A DNA stretch of 64,000 bases from Arthrobacter sp. NicSoilB8 (lineage in GTDB: Bacteria > Actinomycetota > Actinomycetes > Actinomycetales > Micrococcaceae), in assembly GCF_019977355.1 (NCBI RefSeq), contig NZ_AP024655.1, positions 434,001 to 498,000 on the forward strand, read 5' to 3'. Positions 35,132 to 43,360 of the stretch are shown here, piece by piece. The number at the start of each line of letters is the position of its first letter. Positions within the stretch are counted from its first letter, which is position 1. Under the pieces are notes generated by a model that ran no database searches, had not been told where the DNA came from, and saw only the letters and a program-made list of their open reading frames with translations. Position numbers and translations under genes: made by a program.

Positions 35132-36571
35132 ATGGGCAGAGGTCAACTCCACCGGACAGTAGGTCTGGTCATTGCAGCCATCGCCGGCACTGCGGCGGCG
35201 CTTCTGTGGGCCGCTGTCGCCGCGGGCGGCCATGCGCAGGCTGAAGGTCCGCCGCAGGGCATCATCCTGGGCGTGTGGAACGTGCTTTACAGCACCAACG
35301 CTCCCGGCACACGGATCCTGGGCGCGGCGGTCGCCCTCGCGGTGTTCCTTGCCGCCGGCGTCGCGCTGCTGGAGCGCCGGATCACCACCCGGTCCAGGAG
35401 GTCAGCCAACCTGCGGATTGCACCGCTGGCCCCCAAAATCGTGATGGCCGCCACGCGCGGGCTCTACGCGGGGCCCGTCACCGTCACCGTGCTCATCCCG
35501 GCCCACAACGAAGAGGTCTCGCTGCCGTCCACGATCGCCTCGCTGCGGGCGCAGTCCCGCAGCCCGGAACGAATCATCGTGGTGGCGGACAACTGCACCG
35601 ACGGCACCGCCGGCATCGCCCGCGGTGCCGGCGTCGAGGTCTACGAATCGGTCGGCAACACAAAGAAGAAGGCCGGGGCGCTCAACCAGGTGCTCAAGGA
35701 AATCCTCCCCTCGCTCGGAACCAACGATGTGGTGATGGTGATGGACGCCGACACCCGGCTCGACGACGGCTTCCTCGGCACGGCCGTGGAACGCTTCGTG
35801 GACGACCGGGCTTTGATGGCGGTGGGCGGGCTGTTCTACGGGGAGGAAGGCCACGGCGTCCTCGGCCAGTTCCAGCGCAACGAATACCTCCGCTACGGCC
35901 GGGAGATCAAGCGCCGGCAGGGCAGGGTCTTCGTGCTCACCGGCACCGCTTCGCTTTTCGGCCCGATCGCCCTGCGCACCATTGCGGAGCAACGCGGCAA
36001 ATCGCTTCCCGGGGCTCGGGGCGACGTCTATGACACGGCGGCCCTGACCGAGGACAACGAACTGACCATCGCGCTCAAGTCCCTCGGCGCGCTCATGATC
36101 TCACCGGCAGCCTGCACCGTGGTCACCGAGCTCATGCCCACCTGGTCGACTCTCTGGTCCCAGCGGCTGCGGTGGCAGCGGGGAGCACTCGAGAACATTG
36201 GCGCGTACGGGGTCACGTCCCAGACAATGCGCTACTGGGCGCAGCAGCTCGGCATCGGCTATGGCGTGATCGCCCTCAGCGCCTACCTGCTGCTGATCTT
36301 CCTCATGGTGTTCTCCCTCGACGTCTGGATCTGGTTCCCGTTCTGGCTGGGACTCGGCGGGGTGTTCATGATCGAACGCGTAGCCACGGTCTGGAAGGGC
36401 GGCTGGCGGGCCCGGCTCCTGGCCGTCACCCTCTTCCCGGAACTCTTCTTCGACATGTTCCTGAACATCGTCTACGTCAAGGGCATCATCGACATTTCGC
36501 TGGGCCGGACCGCGAACTGGAAGCACGTAACCCACACCAGCGCGGCAGATTCGATCAAGGAGTCCGCATGA
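35132..36571 (+). CDS. Processive family 2 glycosyltransferase
   Basis: This 479-residue membrane enzyme has one N-terminal helix or signal anchor (HRTVGLVIAAIAGTAAALLW), a second helix near 60-80, and a GT-A domain: VTVLIPAHNEEVSLPSTIAS, IIVVADNCTDGT, VVMVMDADTRLDDGF (DAD metal motif), AALTEDNELTIAL (TED) and SQRLRWQRG (Q-x-x-R-W). Three C-terminal helices follow. This set marks processive synthases of the hyaluronan/cellulose/PNAG class, which polymerise and export a polysaccharide. The product cannot be told. A small membrane protein gene overlaps its stop by four bases. Confidence 0.88.
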   Translation: MGRGQLHRTVGLVIAAIAGTAAALLWAAVAAGGHAQAEGPPQGIILGVWNVLYSTNAPGTRILGAAVALAVFLAAGVALLERRITTRSRRSANLRIAPLAPKIVMAATRGLYAGPVTVTVLIPAHNEEVSLPSTIASLRAQSRSPERIIVVADNCTDGTAGIARGAGVEVYESVGNTKKKAGALNQVLKEILPSLGTNDVVMVMDADTRLDDGFLGTAVERFVDDRALMAVGGLFYGEEGHGVLGQFQRNEYLRYGREIKRRQGRVFVLTGTASLFGPIALRTIAEQRGKSLPGARGDVYDTAALTEDNELTIALKSLGALMISPAACTVVTELMPTWSTLWSQRLRWQRGALENIGAYGVTSQTMRYWAQQLGIGYGVIALSAYLLLIFLMVFSLDVWIWFPFWLGLGGVFMIERVATVWKGGWRARLLAVTLFPELFFDMFLNIVYVKGIIDISLGRTANWKHVTHTSAADSIKESA

Positions 36572-36792
36572 GCCTCACCGGCGTGTCCGTCCCCACGGGG
36601 ATTCTCTTTCCGCAGTCGCTCCTTGACTCGGAGTGGTTCGCCATCCTGGCGACGTTTGTCGCGATCAATACCGTGATGTACGCAGCCTTGGCGGCCGTGA
36701 AGGTGCTGCCGAAGCTTCACCGTCCCGGCTGGCTCCGCACCCGGCAGGAACGCGGCGAAACCCGCAGCATCCACCCCGACGCGCCCCGCTGA
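36568..36792 (+). CDS. Small membrane protein coupled to the glycosyltransferase
   Basis: ATG at 36568 overlaps the glycosyltransferase stop (ATGA) and gives 74 residues. It has one hydrophobic helix (WFAILATFVAINTVMYAALA) and a basic C-terminal tail (LPKLHRPGWLRTRQERG). It is not recognised. The coupling suggests an accessory subunit of the polysaccharide synthase. Confidence 0.7.
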   Translation: MSLTGVSVPTGILFPQSLLDSEWFAILATFVAINTVMYAALAAVKVLPKLHRPGWLRTRQERGETRSIHPDAPR

Positions 36793-36818
36793 CACCAGCT
36801 GAGCACGATCACTGACCG

Positions 36819-36865
36819 GGAACCGCACCTTCTAGTGGAAAAGTCGCAAAATATGGAACCGCACC
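36819..36865. promoter_or_regulatory. Direct repeat before the Lrp/AsnC-type gene
   Basis: GGAACCGCACC is present exactly at 36819-36829 and 36855-36865, 36 bases apart, ending eight bases before the regulator's start codon. The intervening sequence (TCTAGTGGAAAAGTCGCAAAAT) is A/T-enriched and should include promoter elements. Autoregulation by the downstream Lrp-type protein is a natural guess. Confidence 0.45.
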
Positions 36866-36872
36866 ATACATT

Positions 36873-37310
36873 GTGACAATGACCGCCCTCGATGACCTTG
36901 ACCGCCGGCTCCTCTCCGCCCTCCGTGAGGACGGCCGCGCCTCGGTGGCGAGCCTGGCACGGCGGCTCAAGGTCGCCCGGGCCACGGTCAACAGCCGGCT
37001 GGAGCGCCTGGTGGCGTCCGGGACCATCGTCGGATTCACGGTCCGGGTGCGTGATGAGCTCGATCCGCTGGCGATCCGCGCCATTGCCCTGATCGCCGTG
37101 GAGGGCAGGACGACGGACCGGGTTATCCGCCAGCTCAGGGGCTTTCCGGAAATCACGGCACTGCATACCACCAACGGAGGGTGGGACCTTGTGGCCGAAC
37201 TCCGCACCGAGAGCCTTCCTGACTTCGACCAGGTCCTTGGCCGGATCCGGGGAGTCGATGGCGTTGTCAACAGCGAAACGAGCCTCTTGCTCAGCTCCGT
37301 GCTGCGCTAG
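36873..37310 (+). CDS. Lrp/AsnC-family transcriptional regulator
   Basis: This 145-residue regulator has an N-terminal winged helix (LDDLDRRLLSALREDGRASV then RRLKVARATVNSRLERLVAS) and a C-terminal RAM/ligand domain (IRAIALIAVEGRTTDRVIRQ, then SETSLLLSSVL). Such proteins sense amino acids. It lies directly upstream of, and on the same strand as, an ornithine cyclodeaminase gene; this pairing is common and suggests that it responds to ornithine or arginine. Confidence 0.92.
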   Translation: MTMTALDDLDRRLLSALREDGRASVASLARRLKVARATVNSRLERLVASGTIVGFTVRVRDELDPLAIRAIALIAVEGRTTDRVIRQLRGFPEITALHTTNGGWDLVAELRTESLPDFDQVLGRIRGVDGVVNSETSLLLSSVLR

Positions 37311-37331
37311 GGGCAGGGCGCCGAAAGGCCC

Positions 37332-37361
37332 CAGTCAACATAATGTCAGTCAACATAATGT
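37332..37361. repeat. Exact 15-bp tandem duplication in front of the ornithine cyclodeaminase gene
   Basis: CAGTCAACATAATGT occurs twice, head to tail, with no mismatch. It lies about 125 bases before the cyclodeaminase ATG and shortly after the Lrp-type gene. The unit is A/T-rich, as expected for an Lrp-type binding site. The following stretch to 37445 is also A/T-rich and probably includes the promoter. Confidence 0.85.
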
Positions 37362-37484
37362 GCAGAATGAGTCATCACTATGCTCAGTTGTGCAATAAAA
37401 AGCTTGCTCTTTGGCAATTGAGACTGCATATCGCCGAACTCTAGAGTTGTGGCATCAGCAGCTAACGAGAGAATGAGGGGCGCA

Positions 37485-38516
37485 ATGACGCGCTTTGTCG
37501 ATGTCCACAACATGGTGCGCTGGGCTGCCGGCCGCGGGCCGGAGGCCATCATTTCCGGCATGATCGACTACGTCGAGGATGACTTCCGCCGCTGGGAATC
37601 GTTCGACAAGACTCCCCGGGTCGCCAGCCACACGCCGTTCGGCGTCATCGAACTCATGCCCACCAGCGATCACGAGACCTACGGTTTCAAGTACGTCAAC
37701 GGCCACCCGTCCAACCCGGCGCGCGGATTCCAGACCGTGACGGCGTTTGGCGTCCTGGCCGACGTTCACAACGGCTATCCCACGTTCCTCACCGAGATGA
37801 CAGTGCTCACTGCGCTGCGCACCGCGGCGACGTCCGGCATGGTGGCGAAGAAGCTCGCCCGTGCCGGCTCGCGCGTCATGGCGATGATCGGCAGCGGAAG
37901 CCAGTCCGAGTTCCAGGCCCTCGCCTTCCGCAGTGCCCTGGGCATTTCCACGCTCCGGGTATGGGACACGGATCCTGCCGCGCTCAGGAAGTTCGTGGCC
38001 AACATGGCGCCGCTGGGCTTCGACATCACAGTCGCCACCTCCGCCGCGGATGCGGTGCGTGGAGCCGATGTCATCACCACGTGCACCGCGGACAAGGCCA
38101 ATGCCACCATCCTCACGGCGGATCTGATTGAACCGGGCGTCCACATCAATGCCATCGGCGGGGACTGCCCCGGGAAGACCGAGCTTGAACCAGCAATTCT
38201 GGGACTCGGCGACGTGTTCGTCGAGTACGCCCCCCAAACCCGGATCGAAGGGGAGATCCAGCACATGCCGGCCGACTTTGGCGTCACGGAGTTCTGGCAG
38301 GTGCTGGCCGGCAAGGCACCAGGACGAACCGGGGATGCGCAGATCACCATCTTCGATTCAGTGGGCTTTGCCATTGAGGACTTCTCCGCGCTGCGGTTCG
38401 TGCGCGACGCCGTCGCCGGCACCGATTTCTATGTGGAGATCGACCTCGTGGCCAGCCCCGAGGACCCGAAGAACCTGTTCGGCCTCGTCGGCGCCCTTTC
38501 CCCGGTCGGCTCGTAA
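37485..38516 (+). CDS. Ornithine cyclodeaminase
   Basis: From ATG at 37485 (behind GAGGGG) the protein has 343 residues. It belongs to the ornithine cyclodeaminase/mu-crystallin family: LMPTSDHETYGFKYVNGHP (substrate-binding Lys), LTEMTVLTALRTAATSGMVA, MAMIGSGSQSEFQALAFRSA (NAD-binding), and VHINAIGGDCPGKTELEP with the catalytic Asp. The GGDCPGKTEL version is typical of true ornithine cyclodeaminases rather than alanine dehydrogenases. It turns ornithine into proline and ammonia. An alternative start at 37449 would add 12 residues. Confidence 0.93.
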   Translation: MTRFVDVHNMVRWAAGRGPEAIISGMIDYVEDDFRRWESFDKTPRVASHTPFGVIELMPTSDHETYGFKYVNGHPSNPARGFQTVTAFGVLADVHNGYPTFLTEMTVLTALRTAATSGMVAKKLARAGSRVMAMIGSGSQSEFQALAFRSALGISTLRVWDTDPAALRKFVANMAPLGFDITVATSAADAVRGADVITTCTADKANATILTADLIEPGVHINAIGGDCPGKTELEPAILGLGDVFVEYAPQTRIEGEIQHMPADFGVTEFWQVLAGKAPGRTGDAQITIFDSVGFAIEDFSALRFVRDAVAGTDFYVEIDLVASPEDPKNLFGLVGALSPVGS

Positions 38517-38544
38517 GCCTGCGACGGCCGTTCGGGTCTGTGTG

Positions 38545-38682
38545 CCGGCGTCGGAGGCTGAACCGGTACCCCTCAGCCGCTAAAGTCCCCGGCGTCGGAG
38601 GCTGAACCGGGACCCCTCAGCCGCTAAAGTCCCCGGCGTCGGAGGCTGAACCGGGACCCCTCAGCCGCTAAAGTCCCCGGCG
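38545..38682. repeat. Three 44-bp tandem repeats at the end of the MarR-type gene
   Basis: Units run 38545-38588, 38589-38632 and 38633-38676, with the first bases of a fourth (CCGGCG) at 38677. Copies 2 and 3 look identical; copy 1 has one visible change (CCGGTACCC for CCGGGACCC). Each unit holds the hairpin GGCTGA-N11-TCAGCC. The third unit includes the last codons and the stop of the MarR-type gene (38661), so the units upstream of it on the plus strand are copies of a coding 3' end. Confidence 0.95.
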
Positions 38683-39167
38683 TTCCGGCGGAACGTGCCC
38701 AGGATCCGGATCAGCTGGTCCACGTCCTGCTCCCCGAAGCCCGACTGGCCGAAGACCTCGGAGTTCAGCACCGCCGTCGCCCGTTTGGCCAGGGCGCGGC
38801 CCTCCGGGGTTAGCTCGATCAGCGTGGTGCGCCCGTCCGTGGGGTGCGGGGAGCGGATCACCAGCCCGGCCTCCTGGAGCCGGTCCACGGCGTTGGTGAC
38901 CGAGGTGGGATGAACCTGCAGGAGCGCGCTGGCCTTGTTCATGGGCAGCGCGCCGCTGCGGGCGAAACTGAGCAGCGCCAGCAGCTCGTACCGGGCGAAG
39001 GTGAGCCCGAACGGCTTGAGGACCGCTTCGATCCGGCCCAGCAGAATCTGCTGGGTCCGCATGATCGCGGTGATGGCGGCCATCGGGGCGGCGACGTCGG
39101 ACCAGCCGTGGCGCTCCCAGTTCAGCCGGGCATCGGCGATCGGATCGCGCGGCAGCGGTGTTCCCAC
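38661..39167 (-). CDS. MarR-family transcriptional regulator
   Basis: GTG at 39167, six bases behind GAAGGG, gives 168 residues. It has the MarR winged helix: LTFARYELLALLSFARSGAL, MNKASALLQVHPTSVTNAVD (recognition helix) and the wing HPTDGRTTLIELTPEGRALA. It starts three bases after the acyl-CoA ligase stop on the same strand, so it probably regulates that gene and perhaps the divergent acyl-CoA dehydrogenase. Many MarR proteins of this context sense aromatic acids or their CoA esters. Its 3' end lies in a tandem repeat. Confidence 0.92.
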   Translation of the reverse strand: MGTPLPRDPIADARLNWERHGWSDVAAPMAAITAIMRTQQILLGRIEAVLKPFGLTFARYELLALLSFARSGALPMNKASALLQVHPTSVTNAVDRLQEAGLVIRSPHPTDGRTTLIELTPEGRALAKRATAVLNSEVFGQSGFGEQDVDQLIRILGTFRRNAGDFSG

Positions 39168-39169
39168 GA

Positions 39170-40900
39170 TCAGCCCTTCAACCCGGGAAAATCGGCGTCG
39201 GAATACTCGATGCCGAAACCGTCCGGAACCGGCCCGCCGCCGTGCCGCACTTCCTCGCTGCGCCGCAGCTCCACGCGCCGGATCTTGCCCGAAATCGTCT
39301 TGGGGAGGTCGGCGAACTCCAGCCGGCGGATCCGCTTGAACGGGGCCAAATGCTCGCGGCAGTACCGCAGGATGTCCTCGGCGAGCTCCGGGCCGGGCTG
39401 GTGGCCGGCCGCCAGGACCACGAACGCCTTCGGCACGGACAGCCTGAGCGGGTCCGGGGAGGGGACGACGGCGGCCTCCGCCACCGCCGGGTGCTCGATC
39501 AGCACGCTCTCCAGTTCGAACGGGGACAACCGGTAATCCGAAGACTTGAAGACGTCGTCGCCGCGACCCACGTACGTGATGATGCCGCGCTCGTCCCGGC
39601 TCGCCATGTCCCCCGTGTGGTAGTAGCCGTCGCGGAAGGCCTCCGCCGTCTTCTCCGGATCGCCGTAGTACGCCTTCATGAGCCCCACGGGGCGGGGGTC
39701 CAGGCGCAGGCAGAGCTCGCCGTCGTCGGACTCCGCACCCGTGGCGGGGTCCACGAGCACCACGTCGTAGCCGGGCAGCGGCTTGCCCATGGCGCCGATC
39801 TTGACCGGCTGGCCAGGGGTGTTCGCGATCTGCACTGTCGACTCGGTCTGCCCGAAGCCGTCGCGGATGGTCTGGCCCCAGGCGCGGTGGACCTGGTCGA
39901 TCACCTCGGCGTTCAGCGGTTCGCCGGCGGACACCACCTTGGTGGGCGGGTTTTTCAGCAGGTTGAGATCGGCCTGGATCAGCATCCGCCACACCGTGGG
40001 CGGGGCGCAGAAACTGGTCACGGATTCGCGGTCCATCTGCTCCATGAGGGCCTTCGCGTCGAAACGTTCGTAATTGTAGATGAACACGCAGGCCTCGGCG
40101 ATCCAGGGCGTGAACACATTCGACCAGGCGTGCTTGGCCCAGCCCGGCGAGGCCACGTTGAGGTGCACGTCGCCCGGTTCCATCCCGATCCAGAACATCG
40201 TGGACAGGTGCCCCACCGGGTAGGAGGTGTGCGTGTGCTCCACCAGTTTGGCCTTGGACGTGGTGCCGGAGGTGAAGTAGAGCAGGAGTGTCTCGTCGGC
40301 CGGGGTGGGTGCGTCCGGGGTGAAGTCCGCGCCGGCCGCCGCAGCGTCCGCATACTGCAGGGCCCCGTCCCGGACCGCGGCGGGGCGGCGGTCCCCGCCG
40401 ATTTCGATCAGCGTGTAGTCACCCGCGACGTCGGCGAACTTGGCGATGTTGGCATGCCCGACGGCGGCCCAGGCCGCGCCGCCGCGCTCCACCCGGTCCT
40501 GGAGGTCGGCGGGTCCCATCAGGGTGGTGGTGGGGATCATGACGATGCCCAGCTTGATGCCGGCCAGCATGAGCTCCCAGAGCTCCACCTGGTTGCCGAG
40601 CATGATGATCATCCGGTCCCCGCGCCGGACGCCCTGCGCCCGCAGCCAGTTGGCCACCTGGGACGAGCGCCGGGAGAGATCCGCGAAACTGCGCCGCGTC
40701 GCGGATCCGTCCTGCTCCACGATCACCAGTGCCCGCTTGTCCGCCTTGGCGGGGTCTGCCGCCAGCTGGTCGAACCAGTCCAGGGCAAAGTTGAATTCCT
40801 CGAAGCGCGGCCACTGGAATTCGTTGCGGGCGGCCTCGTAGTCCCCGCGCAGGGCCAGCAGCCGGTCCCTCGCGGCCCGGAATTCCTCAGTCACGCTCAT
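39170..40900 (-). CDS. Acyl-CoA/aromatic-acid CoA ligase (AMP-binding)
   Basis: This 576-residue adenylate-forming enzyme has the P-loop-like A3 motif LLLYFTSGTTSKAKLVEHTH, the A5 region VRDGFGQTEST-like (RDGFGQTESTVQIANTPG), A7 as YYHTGDMASRD, the hinge VGRGDDVFKSSDYRLSPFEL, and the catalytic Lys in LPKTISGKIRRVELR. The overall sequence is closest to medium-chain or benzoate-type ligases (ACSM-like), not to acetyl-CoA synthetase. It would activate a carboxylic acid for degradation, together with the divergent acyl-CoA dehydrogenase. Substrate is unknown. Confidence 0.9.
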   Translation of the reverse strand: MSVTEEFRAARDRLLALRGDYEAARNEFQWPRFEEFNFALDWFDQLAADPAKADKRALVIVEQDGSATRRSFADLSRRSSQVANWLRAQGVRRGDRMIIMLGNQVELWELMLAGIKLGIVMIPTTTLMGPADLQDRVERGGAAWAAVGHANIAKFADVAGDYTLIEIGGDRRPAAVRDGALQYADAAAAGADFTPDAPTPADETLLLYFTSGTTSKAKLVEHTHTSYPVGHLSTMFWIGMEPGDVHLNVASPGWAKHAWSNVFTPWIAEACVFIYNYERFDAKALMEQMDRESVTSFCAPPTVWRMLIQADLNLLKNPPTKVVSAGEPLNAEVIDQVHRAWGQTIRDGFGQTESTVQIANTPGQPVKIGAMGKPLPGYDVVLVDPATGAESDDGELCLRLDPRPVGLMKAYYGDPEKTAEAFRDGYYHTGDMASRDERGIITYVGRGDDVFKSSDYRLSPFELESVLIEHPAVAEAAVVPSPDPLRLSVPKAFVVLAAGHQPGPELAEDILRYCREHLAPFKRIRRLEFADLPKTISGKIRRVELRRSEEVRHGGGPVPDGFGIEYSDADFPGLKG

Positions 40901-41063
40901 GGTGCACCTTTCGACAGTCCTCTGGCGCAGCCGCTCCGGGCCCGGCGCCGTTGCCCGGGATCGTGCAGGCCCGGCGCGATGCCTGCCTAGTGATCCCCGT
41001 CACTCTGCAATATACTAGGACATCCAAGGGTTTGGAAGAGCGGCGCTGCTCTACAAGCGGCGC
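40901..41063. promoter_or_regulatory. Divergent promoter region between acyl-CoA ligase and acyl-CoA dehydrogenase
   Basis: This 163-base gap holds a TATACT hexamer at 41011-41016 on the plus strand, a good -10 element, with a weak -35 (TAGTGA) 17 bases upstream. The TGCAATATACTAGGACATCC stretch is the only A/T-rich segment and is a natural site for the MarR-type regulator. Confidence 0.4.
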
Positions 41064-42440
41064 ATGACGAAGGGATACGTGCCCGTGCAGCCACAAGGAC
41101 GTGCAGGCGGACAACGAGCGGTAGCGGAATCAGACACAGCAGAACCAGCGATAGCGGCCCCAGAGGCGGCAGAACCAGCTACAGCGGACCCAGCGACAGC
41201 GGAACCGGACGCCGGAACCCGGGCAGTTGCCGCGGCCCCCGCAACGGGCGCAGACACAGTTGCCGCGGCTGCTGCGGCCCAGCCGCCGTTTCCCGACGCG
41301 GACCTCATGTACATCGTGGACCTGCTGCCGCCGGACGAACAGCTCCGGTACCAGGAGGTCCGGGAATTCCTGCAGTCCCGGATCCGGGCCGCGTCGATCG
41401 ACTACTGGAACCGCGAGGAGTTCCCTTTCGGCCTGCTCGCGGAACTCGGCAAATATGGCCTGGGCGGGTTGCAGACGGACGGCACGTCCAAGCTCTTCAA
41501 GGGACTTATGTATGTGGAGGTGGCGCGCGCCGATGTCTCCCTCTCCGCGCTCGTGGGCATCCACAACGAGCTGATTGTCGGCATGATCGACGAGCTCGGC
41601 TCCGAGGAACAGAAGGCCCGCTGGCTCCCCGGCCTGACCGCTTTCACCCAGCTCGGAGCGTTCGCCCTGACCGAGCCGGACCACGGCTCGGACATCGCCG
41701 GGGGCCTGGCGACCACCGCGCGGCTGGAGGGCGGCGAGTGGGTCATCAGCGGTGCCAAGCGCTGGATCGGCGCCGGCACCATCGCGGACTTCGCCCTCGT
41801 CTGGGCCCGGGACGTCGCCGACCAGCAGATCAAGGGCTTCATCGTCGAGACGGACCGGCCCGGGTACACGGCGACGAAGATCGCCAACAAGATCGGCCTG
41901 CGCATCATGCAGAACGCGGACATCGTCCTGGACGAGGTCCGCATCCCGGAATCCAACCTGCTGCCCGGCGCCACCGACTTCTCCAAGGCCAACGCGCTTC
42001 TGCGGGATTCGCGCGCCTGGGTGGGCTGGCAAGGGGCCGGCATCCAGCTGGCCGCGTTCGACGTCGCGCGTTCCTATTCGCTGCAGCGCCGCCAGTTCGG
42101 CAAGGAATTGGCCCGCTTCCAGCTCATCGCGCAACAGCTCGCCGAGATCCTGGGCAACGCCACCGCCTCGCTGGCACTGATGGCCCAGCTGGCGAGGATC
42201 CAGGAAGAGGGCAAGCTCGAGATGGTCCAGGCCGCGATGGCCAAATCCACCACCACGCGGCTGGCGCGGGCCTCGGTGGCCATGGGCCGGTCCCTCATGG
42301 GCGGCAACGGAATCAGCAGCGACTACGAGATGGGCAAGCTCTTCGGCGACGCCGAAATCCTCTACACCTATGAGGGCAGCTACGAGATCAACTCCCTGAT
42401 CGTGGCGCGGGCCGTGACGGGGAAGTCGGCCTTCGTTTAA
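41064..42440 (+). CDS. Acyl-CoA dehydrogenase (glutaryl-CoA dehydrogenase-like) with a repetitive N-terminus
   Basis: This 458-residue protein begins with about 75 low-complexity residues (AEPAIAAPEAAEPATADPAT). A normal acyl-CoA dehydrogenase follows: GAFALTEPDHGSDIAGGLAT (FAD-binding), WVISGAKRWIGAGTIADFAL, ARSYSLQRRQFGKELARFQL, and ILYTYEGSYEINSLIVARAV. The Glu in YEG is the position of the catalytic base in glutaryl-CoA dehydrogenase. It oxidises an acyl-CoA with FAD and is divergent from the CoA ligase gene. The real start may be internal, at the ATG of LMYIVDLLPPDEQ (near 41308). Confidence 0.88.
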   Translation: MTKGYVPVQPQGRAGGQRAVAESDTAEPAIAAPEAAEPATADPATAEPDAGTRAVAAAPATGADTVAAAAAAQPPFPDADLMYIVDLLPPDEQLRYQEVREFLQSRIRAASIDYWNREEFPFGLLAELGKYGLGGLQTDGTSKLFKGLMYVEVARADVSLSALVGIHNELIVGMIDELGSEEQKARWLPGLTAFTQLGAFALTEPDHGSDIAGGLATTARLEGGEWVISGAKRWIGAGTIADFALVWARDVADQQIKGFIVETDRPGYTATKIANKIGLRIMQNADIVLDEVRIPESNLLPGATDFSKANALLRDSRAWVGWQGAGIQLAAFDVARSYSLQRRQFGKELARFQLIAQQLAEILGNATASLALMAQLARIQEEGKLEMVQAAMAKSTTTRLARASVAMGRSLMGGNGISSDYEMGKLFGDAEILYTYEGSYEINSLIVARAVTGKSAFV

Positions 42441-42453
42441 GCCGCTGTTCGTT

Positions 42454-42508
42454 TACGGCGCTGGGGTGCAGGCCGGGAGGCGATCCCGGCCGGCACCCCA
42501 GCGCCGTA
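42454..42508. terminator. Large bidirectional hairpin terminator
   Basis: TACGGCGCTGGGGTGC (42454-42469) pairs perfectly with GCACCCCAGCGCCGTA (42493-42508). Inside, after one mismatch, seven further pairs (GGCCGGG with CCCGGCC) leave a 7-base loop. It stands between the convergent acyl-CoA dehydrogenase and SDR genes and should stop transcription both ways. Confidence 0.88.
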
Positions 42509-42522
42509 CTTCCTCTCCTGGC

Positions 42523-43305
42523 TCAGTCGATCGGCGTGACGTACGCGCCGGAAATCCCGCCGTCCACCAGGAAGGTGGATGCCGTGATGAAGGAGGCGTC
42601 GTCGCTGGCCAGGAACGTGACGGCGGCCGCGAGTTCCTCGGGCTCGGCAAAGCGTCCCAGCGGAACGTGGATCAGCCGGCGGGCGGCCTTTTCCGGGTCC
42701 TTCGCGAAGAGTTCCTTCAGCAGCGGGGTGTTCACAGGGCCGGGGCAGAGGGCATTGATCCGGATGCCCTGCCGGGCGAATTCGACGCCGAGTTCACGGC
42801 TCATGGAAAGCACCCCGCCTTTTGAGGCGCTGTAGGAGATCTGGGAGGTCGCCGCGCCCATGACCGCCACGAACGAGGCCGTGTTGATGATGGAGCCCTT
42901 GCCCTGTTCCTGCATGTAGGGGATGGCGTACTTGCAGCAGTAGTAAACGGATGTCAGGTTTACTTCCTGGACCTTGCGCCAGGCATCGATGCCGGTGTCG
43001 AGGATTGAGCCGTCGCTGGCGGGGGAGATCCCGGCGTTGTTGAACGCGATATCAACGCTGCCGTAGGTTTCTTTGGTCTGGGCGTAGAGGTTCCGGACGT
43101 CGTCTTCGCTCGTGACGTCGACCTTGACGAACAGGCCGCCGACCTCGGTGGCCGCGGCGAGGCCGGAGGTGGGTTCGATGTCGGCGATGACGACGTTGGC
43201 GCCTTCCGCCGCCATCCGGCGGGCGGTGGCCAGCCCGATGCCGCTGGCGCCACCAGTGATGACTGCGCTGCGTCCGGCGAGGCGGTTGGATACTACTGTC
43301 TGCAT
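42523..43305 (-). CDS. Short-chain dehydrogenase/reductase, last gene of the ethanolamine-type cluster
   Basis: This 260-residue SDR has GRSAVITGGASGIGLATARR (NAD(P)-binding), the IAFNNAGISPASDG strand, catalytic YSASKGGVLSMSRELGVEFA (Tyr-x3-Lys) and a C-terminal SFITASTFLVDGGISGAY. Alone it would be called a 3-oxoacyl-ACP reductase-like enzyme. Here it follows the aldehyde dehydrogenase, amidohydrolase, ligase and permease genes on the same strand. It could therefore act as the alcohol dehydrogenase that oxidises gamma-glutamylethanolamide to the aldehyde; this role is inferred from context only. Confidence 0.88.
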   Translation of the reverse strand: MQTVVSNRLAGRSAVITGGASGIGLATARRMAAEGANVVIADIEPTSGLAAATEVGGLFVKVDVTSEDDVRNLYAQTKETYGSVDIAFNNAGISPASDGSILDTGIDAWRKVQEVNLTSVYYCCKYAIPYMQEQGKGSIINTASFVAVMGAATSQISYSASKGGVLSMSRELGVEFARQGIRINALCPGPVNTPLLKELFAKDPEKAARRLIHVPLGRFAEPEELAAAVTFLASDDASFITASTFLVDGGISGAYVTPID

Positions 43306-43360
43306 GGGAACTCCTTAGTGCGGGGTATAGGTCGGGTCGATGTTGCGAGTCAGGGACAGT

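Noticed and set aside
38545..38682. Tandem 44-bp units considered as a CRISPR array
   Set aside because: There are no spacers between the units; they are contiguous copies and contain a gene end.
39158..40990. Long plus-strand open frame over the acyl-CoA ligase gene
   Set aside because: No domain is visible and the minus strand holds all adenylate-forming enzyme motifs in order.
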